From Planctomycetota bacterium (GTDB taxonomy: Bacteria; Planctomycetota; MHYJ01; JACQXL01; JACQZI01), in contig JACQZI010000010.1 of NCBI GenBank assembly GCA_016207825.1, forward strand, positions 171,689-235,688: a stretch of DNA of 64,000 nucleotides, read 5' to 3'. Below are positions 40,122 through 48,177 of the stretch, piece after piece (within the stretch, counting starts at the first letter, position 1; every line of letters begins with the position of its first letter). Below the pieces are notes generated by a model, which was not told the origin of the DNA, ran no database searches, and saw only the letters and a program-made list of their open reading frames with translations. The position numbers were made by a program, and so were the translations under genes.

Positions 40122-41453
40122 ATGAAATGCGATAATATCAGAGAATTATTAAGCGCTTATATTGATGACGAGCTTTCCGAAAAAGAGTCAACAATGGTCA
40201 GGCACCATCTGGAAGATTGCCTCGATTGCAAGGAGGAAGCCGTTGAATTAAACAAGGTGCGGCAAATGATGAAAGAATTGCCTATGGTAAAAGCACCGGG
40301 CGAACTTGTTGACAGGATAAATAAAGGGTTAGACGGTATTTCCCAACCTAAACACGTAAATATTTTTACACGATACCAATGGATAATACCCAGCCTGGCG
40401 ACAGCCGCGGCAGCGTTCCTGGTCGTTTACGTAGGCTTAATACTGCAACCGTCTAAAACGACCGAGATAACCGATAATCAGGCCGGCAATGCCGTTCCCG
40501 AACATACACTTTTGCCAGCCAATTCGCTTGCGGAATATGAAAAAGCACAACCAGAAGGGTTTACGTGGAGCGTCAACGACAAAACTGACAAACCCGTAGT
40601 GTTTTCACAAAAAGTCAATATTGCCTCTAAAAATAATGATAAAGCTTTACAGGATATTAAGGCCATCCTTACACATTATTCAGGTAAAATCGCTGATGGC
40701 AAGGCAGGAAAAAAGAGTGAAACACAAAAAGCAAGTAATAATATCTTAACAAAAGGAAAATCGGATACGGAAAGGCAAAAGAGCAAATTAAAAACATATC
40801 AGGTCAAAGTAATCCTGCCACTTAACCAAAAAGAAGCTTTTATTGAGCAGCTTAAAATACAGAAAATAGGCGATGTTAAAGTGGCTGACTTGGAAAAAGC
40901 CCAAACGGGCTCTCTTACCGTCCATGAATTATTAACTGATGAACTGGTCACCAAAGTTGAAGATAAATTAAACAATAAAATGCTGGAAACAAAAACTGAT
41001 GTCGAAGATTCATACGGTTGTTTAGCTAAAGAAGATAATAAAACAGGGCCGAATAAACAAGAAAAATCCAATAGAGGAAATTTTGCCGGTGCGATGAAAA
41101 CCCAGCCAGCGCCGACCGCCCCCACGCAACCGCAGGAAGGCAATTCATTTTTTGAAGAAACCGAAAGTAACCTAAAAAAACTACCTGACAATACCGACCA
41201 GGAATTCGAGGATGCCGATAATGAGGAAAAATCTGATGAAGTAAATGAATTAAAAGACAATGCAGAGCAGTTAAAGAAAATAGACGATTCTTTGGTCATA
41301 CTTCATGATTTGGAATCACAGAAACAAGTAAAAGAAAAAGGAAGCGACAAATCAAGAGGTTTTTCAACTGGCGAAAACAAGGAATTGTCAAAAGATAGAG
41401 GCGCATCTGATTTCGGCTTGATAGAGTTAATCATTATTCTAGATGAGGAATAA
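40122..41453 (+). CDS. Anti-sigma factor with zf-HC2 zinc finger
   Basis: A 443-residue protein; ATG 40122 is preferred, with GTG 40116 as an alternative that overlaps the kinase stop. Residues 1-45 form a zf-HC2 domain (MKCDNIRELLSAYIDDELS ... HHLEDCLDC), typical of anti-sigma factors. One transmembrane helix is at about 88-110 (SLATAAAAFLVVYVGLILQP). The long C-terminal region is charged, with low complexity (KKSETQKASNN, NEEKSDEVNELKDN), and is presumably extracytoplasmic. It should bind the neighbouring ECF factor and release it on a signal; the kinase could be the switch. Confidence 0.85.
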   Translation: MKCDNIRELLSAYIDDELSEKESTMVRHHLEDCLDCKEEAVELNKVRQMMKELPMVKAPGELVDRINKGLDGISQPKHVNIFTRYQWIIPSLATAAAAFLVVYVGLILQPSKTTEITDNQAGNAVPEHTLLPANSLAEYEKAQPEGFTWSVNDKTDKPVVFSQKVNIASKNNDKALQDIKAILTHYSGKIADGKAGKKSETQKASNNILTKGKSDTERQKSKLKTYQVKVILPLNQKEAFIEQLKIQKIGDVKVADLEKAQTGSLTVHELLTDELVTKVEDKLNNKMLETKTDVEDSYGCLAKEDNKTGPNKQEKSNRGNFAGAMKTQPAPTAPTQPQEGNSFFEETESNLKKLPDNTDQEFEDADNEEKSDEVNELKDNAEQLKKIDDSLVILHDLESQKQVKEKGSDKSRGFSTGENKELSKDRGASDFGLIELIIILDEE

Positions 41454-41494
41454 ATTCTCTCCCGGCAAGCCGGGGGTGAAAGGAGGATAGAAAC

Positions 41495-43714
41495 ATGAGA
41501 AGAATAATAGCACTGCTAATACTGACAGTAGGTTTCATCATAGCGATTAGTCCCCTATCCGAAGCGTGCGGTGTTATTGATATAGACCGCCGGATTTTAC
41601 CGCCCAATACACAGGTCACCAATATGTCCGTCCAGAAAACCGCGCTCGATGTCAAGATTGAAAACCAGGTGGCCATGGTTACCGTTGACGAGGTATTCCA
41701 CAATTCCAACAACTTTCAGGCGGAGGGAATATTTATCCTGCCAATACTCCCGGAAACAACGGTACAGGATTTATCCCTGTGGATTAACGGTAAAGAAACC
41801 AAAGGGGAACTCTTGGACCGCGATAAAGCCCTGCAGTATTACCAGGAAACCGTGCGCAAGATGGTTGACCCGGCGCTTCTGGAATACGCTGGACATGATT
41901 TACTCAAACTACGCGTTTTCCCCATTCCAGCAGCAAGCCAGGATTTGGGACAGGGACCGGGCAACGTAAGAATTAAGTATACATATACATACCGCTTGCC
42001 GAATGATAACGGCATATGCGTTTTCCGCCATCCATGGGGAACGAATAAGTTTTCCAGCGCAGCCATTGATTCAGCGGTTATTAACGTGGCTCTTAATTCA
42101 AACATCCCGATTAAAAGCATTTATTCGCCGACTTATCCGGCAGTTGATATCATCCGAAAAAGCGATAGCAACACATCCATCAGCTTTGAGCAGAAAAACA
42201 TGAAGCCGGATAAGGATTTCATTCTTTATTACACTCTCTCGGAAAAGCAATTCGGCGTTAACCTGACCACATATAAAAAATCAACAGGGGATGGCTTTTT
42301 CATGATGATGCTTTCTCCCAAATATGAGACGGAAGATTCTGAAGTCGTAAAGAAAGACGTCGTGTTCGTCATGGACACATCCGGTTCCATGCTTGATAAT
42401 AAAAAAATAGAACAGGCAAAGAAGTCCCTGGAATTCTGTATCCATAGCCTGCGCGAGGAAGATCGCTTTAACCTGGTTACTTTCAGCAGCGAGGTAAGGA
42501 CATTTAAAAGCAACCTGCAAGAAGTAACCACCACCTCTAAAGAAGATGCGATTAAATGGGTAAGTGAAATAGACGCACGCGGAGGGACAAACATTGACAG
42601 CGCACTCCAAACCGCGATTGAGATGTCCGATACATCGAGCAAACGGCCGTATCTGATAATATTCATTACGGACGGTATGCCGACTGTCGGCGAAACATCC
42701 CCGGATAAAATAGTAAAGAATGTTACGTCAAAAAATACCAAGAATATCCGCATTTACACCTTCGGCGTGGGGTATGATGTCAACACCCATCTTCTGGATA
42801 AGATTGCCGAAGAAAATCAAGGGGCGCGTGAATATATCACTCCGGATGAAAATATCGAGGTCAAAGTATCCAACTTCTATGATAAAATTGCCTATCCGGT
42901 CCTTTCGGATGTAAAATTGGAAGCAGCTAATATAGAGATTTATGACCGTTATCCACAAAAGCTTTCGGATATGTTCCGCGGTTCGCAGATGATTATTTTC
43001 GGACGGTATAAAGGCGGTGGGCAAAAACTGATTACACTCACCGGAACGGTTAACGGAGAACCCCGCAAGTTTGAATATGAAGCAACCTTTGCCGAAAGGA
43101 ACGAAGTAACCGATTTCATCCCAAGGCTTTGGGCGACCAGCAAAATTGGCTACCTCATGGATGCAATCAGACTTCATGGCGAAACCAAAGAAGTCAAGGA
43201 AGAAATTGCTAAACTAGCGATTGAATACGGCATTCTTACCAAGTATACTTCCTGGCTGGTACTAGAGGACATAAAAAACGAGCCTAACACCCCTACCCCG
43301 CCAGGTTTAAGCCAAGGCTTTAGCGGAACTTCAATGGAAAATGAACTGAAGGACGAAAGTATTTCAGTACGAAAAAGTAGCGGTGCTGGTGCAGTAGAAA
43401 AAAGCAAAGAAGCGGATAAGTTACAAGAAGGGAACTATGATGGAAAAGAGGCCGGGACCGGACATCTCGGCAGGACGATTAAGGAAAAGGTAAAACAAGT
43501 CGGCGATAAAACATTCTACTTAAGCGACGGCATCTGGTACGATAGCCTCTATACGGAAAAGGACAAGGATAAAACAACTAAAATAGAATACCTAGGCGAT
43601 AAATACTTTGGATTGATTAAAGATAATCCGGAATTAGGCAAATACTTTGCCTTAGGCGACAAGATTGTAGTTTGCTTCGGCGATAAGATTTATGAAATTA
43701 CTTCAGCAGAATAG
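41495..43714 (+). CDS. Exported VIT and von Willebrand A domain protein
   Basis: A 739-residue protein with a signal peptide (1-25). A VIT domain follows (about 45-165, beginning with NTQVTNMSVQKTALDVKIEN), then a VWA domain (about 285-460) with the intact MIDAS motif VFVMDTSGSMLDNKKI and DARGGTNIDSALQTAI, TDGMPTVGE. The C-terminal 200 residues are charged with a final beta-rich unit (GDKTFYLSDGIWYDS). GGAGG precedes the ATG at 41495. VWA/VIT proteins mediate surface adhesion or complex assembly. Its position behind the kinase and anti-sigma factor suggests it is an output or sensor of the module. Confidence 0.92.
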   Translation: MRRIIALLILTVGFIIAISPLSEACGVIDIDRRILPPNTQVTNMSVQKTALDVKIENQVAMVTVDEVFHNSNNFQAEGIFILPILPETTVQDLSLWINGKETKGELLDRDKALQYYQETVRKMVDPALLEYAGHDLLKLRVFPIPAASQDLGQGPGNVRIKYTYTYRLPNDNGICVFRHPWGTNKFSSAAIDSAVINVALNSNIPIKSIYSPTYPAVDIIRKSDSNTSISFEQKNMKPDKDFILYYTLSEKQFGVNLTTYKKSTGDGFFMMMLSPKYETEDSEVVKKDVVFVMDTSGSMLDNKKIEQAKKSLEFCIHSLREEDRFNLVTFSSEVRTFKSNLQEVTTTSKEDAIKWVSEIDARGGTNIDSALQTAIEMSDTSSKRPYLIIFITDGMPTVGETSPDKIVKNVTSKNTKNIRIYTFGVGYDVNTHLLDKIAEENQGAREYITPDENIEVKVSNFYDKIAYPVLSDVKLEAANIEIYDRYPQKLSDMFRGSQMIIFGRYKGGGQKLITLTGTVNGEPRKFEYEATFAERNEVTDFIPRLWATSKIGYLMDAIRLHGETKEVKEEIAKLAIEYGILTKYTSWLVLEDIKNEPNTPTPPGLSQGFSGTSMENELKDESISVRKSSGAGAVEKSKEADKLQEGNYDGKEAGTGHLGRTIKEKVKQVGDKTFYLSDGIWYDSLYTEKDKDKTTKIEYLGDKYFGLIKDNPELGKYFALGDKIVVCFGDKIYEITSAE

Positions 43715-43741
43715 AAAAAATAATATGAAAAGGAGGTGCGT

Positions 43742-45838
43742 ATGCTGAAACGTTGGATGGCACTCATGATAGTGCTGATACTGGTAGCCGGCAACCCCGT
43801 GATGTGGGCGCAGGATAAGGGCGACGAAGAATCCACCCAAACTAAAATAACCAAGGTAGTGTTTTATAAACACGGCATGGGCTATTTTGAAAGGGAATGC
43901 GCCGTAAAAGGCGATGCCACCATCACCCTCGGATTCAAAACCAACCAGATGAAAGATATCCTGACTTCGTTTTTCGTGGTTGATAAGAACGGGGGAAAAA
44001 TCACAACCGTGGGTTATGATTCAAAAGATCCGATTGACAAGCAACTGGAAAATATCTTAATCAGGGTTCCCGAAGGCGCGGCTTTGACCCAGTTTCTGGC
44101 ACAACTCAAAGGCGCAAAGATTGAGGTTAAAATCGGAAATGAAATCTTTCAGGGAACTATCATGGGTATTGAACCGATTTCCCAGAAGATGGATAATATG
44201 ACCGTTACCGCTTATAAATTAGTGATACTCAAAGCGGATGGAGAAATAAAACCGGTTAACTTACTGGAAATAAGTTCACTGAAACTTCTGGATGAACCGA
44301 TTCAGAAAGATTTGAAAAGGGTGCTGGATATTTACCTTAATTCTAAATATACGGACCGCAAACAGGTTAAAGTAATCTGCAACGGCAAAGGCGACAGGAA
44401 TATCATGATGGGCTATCAACTGGAAATGCCCATATGGAAAACATCCTACCGCCTGATACTGGATGAAAAGGAAAAACCGTATCTGCAAGGCTGGGCAATT
44501 ATAGAAAACCCAACTGATGAAGATTGGGCCGATGTCCAAATGTCTTTTATTGCAGGAAATCCGATTTCATTCAGCATGGACCTTTATACATCATATTATC
44601 CCCAGCGGCCGGAAATCAACCTGGCAAGCATTATCCCACTGGTCGGTGCATTATTTAATACTATAGAGCTGGCTAAAGGAAACTCTGATGCGGCTGATAA
44701 GATGTATGATGAAGGAAATTACGCGCTGGAAGAAAAAATGCAATATGGTGGCGGGCGAGGAGGATATGCAAATAAATCAAAGGCACCAAATAATGCACCA
44801 GGGATGATACCTGCCCCAAATATGTCCATGTTATTGCAGAATTCCGTAAACGCACTGACAAGCGGCATGCAGGTAGGGGAACTTTTTGCCTATAACGCAA
44901 AGACACCCGTCTCTATCAGCCGCCGTCAGGCAGCGATGGTCCCGATTATTACCGATACGGTAGAAGGCAATAAGATTCTCTATTACCGCGCGCAGGTTTC
45001 TCCAAGACTCATGAATGCCTTTTATATGACCAATTCCACTAAATTAACACTGGAAACAGGACCGATGACCATATTTGAAGGCTCTACATCCATCGGCGAA
45101 GGCTTATTAAAAGAATCTCTGCAGGCGGGGATGAAAGAAATACTCCCTTACGCTATAGAGACCGGATGCACGATTGAAGTAACCAATAAATATACATCAA
45201 AGCCTGTCCATAAATGCAAGATAACCAACGGGATGCTGGTAATGAACAGTTATTCCATGAACGAAACGGCTTATAAGCTTGCTAATAAAACAGGCCGCGA
45301 TCAGGTAGTTTATTTAGATCATCCCCGCACCGGCGGTTATACTTTGATTGAACCCAAAAAAGCTGATGAGGAAATTCCAAGCTACTACCGTTTCAAATTT
45401 GATTTGGCGGCCGGCAAGAGCATTGATTTCACGGTTACCGAACAAACCGAAACCGCATCGCAGATATACCTGCAAAATATTTCCACTGACCAAATCAGGT
45501 TCTATTTAAGCCAATCACCGCTTTCTTCCAGCGCTAAGAAGTTTTTGGAAGAGTTGACGGTTTTAATGGGACAGGTTTCCGAGCAGAAAAGAGTCTATAG
45601 CGAATATCAAACCGAGCTTGACCGTTTGTCAAGAGAACAAAATGAATACAGGCAAAACTTAAATGTCCTGAATATCAATAATCCCAAAGAACGCGAACTC
45701 AGGGAAAAGTGGGTTGACAAACTCGATAAGGCTGTCGAACGTGTTGACACCTTAAAAAGCTTGATGAAAGAAACACTGGACAAGCAAAACACATTACAGC
45801 AAGAGCTGGGAAAGAAAATCCAGGGTTTTAACGACTAA
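43742..45838 (+). CDS. Exported DUF4139 domain protein
   Basis: A 698-residue protein; ATG 43742 is chosen because AAAAGGAGGT lies 5 nt upstream (GTG 43736 overlaps it). A signal peptide (ending NPVMWAQD) leads into VVFYKHGMGYFERECAV, the N-terminal part of DUF4139-type proteins; later VNPTDEDW-like blocks (AIIENPTDEDWADVQMSFI) and a C-terminal coiled coil (SREQNEYRQNLNVLNINNP) follow. A Gly/Tyr-rich insert (YGGGRGGYANKSKAPNN) is low complexity. It is probably a surface or periplasmic protein. A strong terminator follows, ending the 37.3-45.8 kb cluster. Confidence 0.85.
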   Translation: MLKRWMALMIVLILVAGNPVMWAQDKGDEESTQTKITKVVFYKHGMGYFERECAVKGDATITLGFKTNQMKDILTSFFVVDKNGGKITTVGYDSKDPIDKQLENILIRVPEGAALTQFLAQLKGAKIEVKIGNEIFQGTIMGIEPISQKMDNMTVTAYKLVILKADGEIKPVNLLEISSLKLLDEPIQKDLKRVLDIYLNSKYTDRKQVKVICNGKGDRNIMMGYQLEMPIWKTSYRLILDEKEKPYLQGWAIIENPTDEDWADVQMSFIAGNPISFSMDLYTSYYPQRPEINLASIIPLVGALFNTIELAKGNSDAADKMYDEGNYALEEKMQYGGGRGGYANKSKAPNNAPGMIPAPNMSMLLQNSVNALTSGMQVGELFAYNAKTPVSISRRQAAMVPIITDTVEGNKILYYRAQVSPRLMNAFYMTNSTKLTLETGPMTIFEGSTSIGEGLLKESLQAGMKEILPYAIETGCTIEVTNKYTSKPVHKCKITNGMLVMNSYSMNETAYKLANKTGRDQVVYLDHPRTGGYTLIEPKKADEEIPSYYRFKFDLAAGKSIDFTVTEQTETASQIYLQNISTDQIRFYLSQSPLSSSAKKFLEELTVLMGQVSEQKRVYSEYQTELDRLSREQNEYRQNLNVLNINNPKERELREKWVDKLDKAVERVDTLKSLMKETLDKQNTLQQELGKKIQGFND

Positions 45839-45858
45839 CTGTTAAATAGACCTGTTTT

Positions 45859-45893
45859 AAAGGGGCGGACTTAAAAGCCGCCCCTTTTTATTT
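45859..45893 (+). terminator. Rho-independent terminator of the kinase/VWA cluster
   Basis: GGGGCGG (45862-45868) pairs with CCGCCCC (45878-45884) around a 9-nt loop, followed by TTTTTATTT. The signal is clear and lies 23 nt after the DUF4139 stop. Confidence 0.9.
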
Positions 45894-45912
45894 CAGCGTA
45901 TATAAATAACTC

Positions 45913-45941
45913 TTGACCAAAGCCTAAGCTATAGTTATAAT
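45913..45941 (+). promoter_or_regulatory. Promoter of the DnaJ gene, leaderless arrangement
   Basis: TTGACC (45913-45918), 17-nt spacer, TATAAT (45936-45941), ATG at 45951, 9 nt after the -10 box. There is no room for a ribosome binding site. Confidence 0.7.
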
Positions 45942-45950
45942 CTTCCTTTA

Positions 45951-46940
45951 ATGGAATACAAAGATTATTATAAAATCCTGGGCGTATCCAAAAATGCTTC
46001 TACGGATGAGATAAAATCTGCATATCGCAAACTTGCCCGCAAGTATCATCCCGATGTAAACCCGGGTAATAAAGAAGCTGAACGACATTTTAAAGAAATA
46101 AACGAGGCGAATGAAGTATTATCAGATTCTGAAAAACGGAATAAATACAACCAATTAGGATCTGATTGGGAAAGAGTTTCACGCGACCAGGATTATGCCA
46201 GACAGTATTACAGCCGCGCCCGGACTTCCCCCCAATGGGAGGAAGTCAAATTCGGCGGAGGTGGCGATTTCAGCGATTTCTTCGCATCATTCTTCGGGGA
46301 AGAAGACATACTTTCCGCGCTTGGCGGCATGGGTGGTACTAGATTCCGAACGAGTTCACGCCAACCCAGAGGCTATAACGCTTCTCAATCGGGGCAGAAT
46401 ATAGAGGAAAAACTGGAAATTACCCTTGAAGAAGCATTCCATGGAACCAAACGACTTTTGCAGCTACAAACCAGCCAAGGCTCAAAGCGTATCGAGGTAA
46501 AAATCCCTAAAGGCGTAACCGAAGGGTCTAAAATAAGATTAGCCGGGCAAGGCGGACCGGGCATTGCCGGCGGAAACCCCGGTGATTTATATCTTATCAT
46601 AAAAATATTACGGCACCATTTGTTTGAATTAGACGGGTATAACCTACGCTGTGAAATTCCTGTCCTTGATTACGATGCAATTACGGGAACGAAGATTCAA
46701 ATATCCACCCTGGAAGGAAAAGTCGACTTAAAGATTCCGGCAGGAACACAATCAGGAACAGTTTTACGCCTGCGCGGACAGGGATTACCACAATCCGGCA
46801 GTAAGACAAGAGGTGATTTGTTTGTTAAAATAAGAATAGTTATCCCTGAAAAGCTTACGATTAAAGAAGAAAAACTCGTGCAGGAGTTAAAGAATCTCCG
46901 CCAGCAACGCGGCGTGGATGAAAATATCAGGAAAAACTAA
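45951..46940 (+). CDS. DnaJ/CbpA-type co-chaperone
   Basis: A 329-residue protein. The J-domain (1-70) contains [20 protein letters not shown] with the HPD signature. A Gly/Phe-rich linker ([19 protein letters not shown]) and the C-terminal substrate-binding domains ([37 protein letters not shown]) follow. There is no cysteine-rich zinc finger, so it is the CbpA-like class. It stimulates DnaK and binds unfolded proteins. It is the first gene after a strong terminator, with its own promoter directly at the ATG. The ferritin-like gene follows 32 nt later. Confidence 0.93.
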   Translation: MEYKDYYKILGVSKNASTDEIKSAYRKLARKYHPDVNPGNKEAERHFKEINEANEVLSDSEKRNKYNQLGSDWERVSRDQDYARQYYSRARTSPQWEEVKFGGGGDFSDFFASFFGEEDILSALGGMGGTRFRTSSRQPRGYNASQSGQNIEEKLEITLEEAFHGTKRLLQLQTSQGSKRIEVKIPKGVTEGSKIRLAGQGGPGIAGGNPGDLYLIIKILRHHLFELDGYNLRCEIPVLDYDAITGTKIQISTLEGKVDLKIPAGTQSGTVLRLRGQGLPQSGSKTRGDLFVKIRIVIPEKLTIKEEKLVQELKNLRQQRGVDENIRKN

Positions 46941-46972
46941 CCAGTATAGCCAATAGTTAGAAAGGAGCAAAT

Positions 46973-47485
46973 ATGCCCTATTTTTTCAATGCAGAAGAAA
47001 TTATGGAAGTAGCCATTCTTATCGAGAAAAACGGAGAACAGTTTTATCGCTTGCTCATTGATGAAACGAAAGATAACGACATAAAGAAAATATGTGCCAG
47101 ATTACGGGATGATGAGAAAAAGCACCAAAAGGTTTTTGAGGAAATGCTTAAAAAAACTATGTCTAAAAAGCCAGCTTCGGTATCTGTAAAAGAATTTCCT
47201 GAAGATGATGCTAAACACCTTAAAAAAATGGCTGATGCCAATGTATTTACCAGAAACCTTTCTGCCAAGGAAATCGCATCTAAAATAAAGACCGATCAGG
47301 AAACCATCCGTTTCGCGTTAAAGATAGAGAATGAATCTATTGCCTTCTATGCCCAGCTAAGAAAATTTACCAGCTCTGATATGGGGGGAAACGATATTGA
47401 TAAGATTATTAAAGAAGAGCAAGCTCATTATAATATATTGGACAAACTGCTGACCGATAAGATTAATCCAAGGGAAACCTGTTGA
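46973..47485 (+). CDS. Ferritin-like/rubrerythrin-type diiron protein
   Basis: A 170-residue helical protein. Two repeats of the diiron pattern are visible: EVAILIEKNGEQFYRLL then DDEKKHQKVFEEM (E-x2-H), and LKIENESIAFYAQLRKF then IKEEQAHYNILDKLL (E-x2-H). This is the four-helix ferritin-like fold of rubrerythrin-type proteins without the rubredoxin domain. It probably handles peroxide or iron in an anaerobe. AAGGAG precedes the ATG. It probably shares the promoter of dnaJ. It overlaps the convergent rluA-like gene by 23 bp at the 3' end. Confidence 0.85.
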   Translation: MPYFFNAEEIMEVAILIEKNGEQFYRLLIDETKDNDIKKICARLRDDEKKHQKVFEEMLKKTMSKKPASVSVKEFPEDDAKHLKKMADANVFTRNLSAKEIASKIKTDQETIRFALKIENESIAFYAQLRKFTSSDMGGNDIDKIIKEEQAHYNILDKLLTDKINPRETC

Positions 47486-48092
47486 GCAAAGAATTCATAT
47501 CATCAGGAAGCGGGACAGAAAAATGGAGGGGTTTTTGACTGACTGGATGCGTAAAGTTTATCTCACTTGAATGTAAAGCAGTTCTCCTAAACTTCAGTTT
47601 ATAATCCCTGGCAAAAGCAAACCTGCGCTCCCCCACCAAGGGATACCCAAGCTTTACAAACTGGATTCTGATCTGGTTGGTCCTGCCGGTGACCGGCTCC
47701 GCTTCCACCACCGTAAAACCCCTGTGGCGTTCGATTACCCGGTAGCGCGTCTCGGCCGGTTTTCCTTCTATCTGGTTCATAAGCTCCGCACTATCCCGTT
47801 TCAGAACACCCTGGACAAAAGCAATATACTTTTTCTTAATTGCTTGATTATGGAATTGCTTCATTACTTCCTGTTGTATTTTTTTGCCTTTGGCATAGAT
47901 GATTACTCCTGATGTTTCGTAATCAAGCCGGTGGCATGGGTGCGCTTTGACATCTAGGCCTCTTTTACGAAGTAAGTCATTCAGGATATCAGTTAAAACG
48001 CGTTCGTGTTTGCCAGGGGCTGAAATAACCAACATATTTGCCGGTTTGTTTACTACCATTAAGTAATCGTCTTCGTAAATGATGTCTATCAT
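47463..48092 (-). CDS. RluA-family pseudouridine synthase
   Basis: A 209-residue protein with VVNKPANMLVISAPGKHER and the catalytic HRLDYETSGVIIYAKGKK (Asp in HRLDxxTSG, about residue 57), then GRTNQIRIQFVKLGYPLVGE. The family converts uridine to pseudouridine in rRNA or tRNA. No S4 domain is present at the N-terminus, as in RluA/RluC-short types. A promoter with TTGACA, 17-nt spacer and TAGTCT lies about 12 nt before the ATG. It is divergent from the O-antigen-ligase-like gene; the two promoters sit close together. Confidence 0.93.
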   Translation of the reverse strand: MIDIIYEDDYLMVVNKPANMLVISAPGKHERVLTDILNDLLRKRGLDVKAHPCHRLDYETSGVIIYAKGKKIQQEVMKQFHNQAIKKKYIAFVQGVLKRDSAELMNQIEGKPAETRYRVIERHRGFTVVEAEPVTGRTNQIRIQFVKLGYPLVGERRFAFARDYKLKFRRTALHSSEINFTHPVSQKPLHFSVPLPDDMNSLLNRFPLD

Positions 48093-48140
48093 AAGTTAAG
48101 ATATAGACTATCAAATAAAAAGTTAAGTGTCAATAATGCC

Positions 48141-48169
48141 TTGACCATATTTCACGGTAATGTTATATT
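48141..48169 (+). promoter_or_regulatory. Promoter of the first O-antigen-ligase-like gene, leaderless arrangement
   Basis: TTGACC (48141-48146), 17-nt spacer, TATATT (48164-48169), ATG at 48178 8 nt later. It sets the start codon: an ATG 18 nt further upstream (48160) would lie within the promoter. Confidence 0.65.
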
Positions 48170-48177
48170 ATTCGGCT

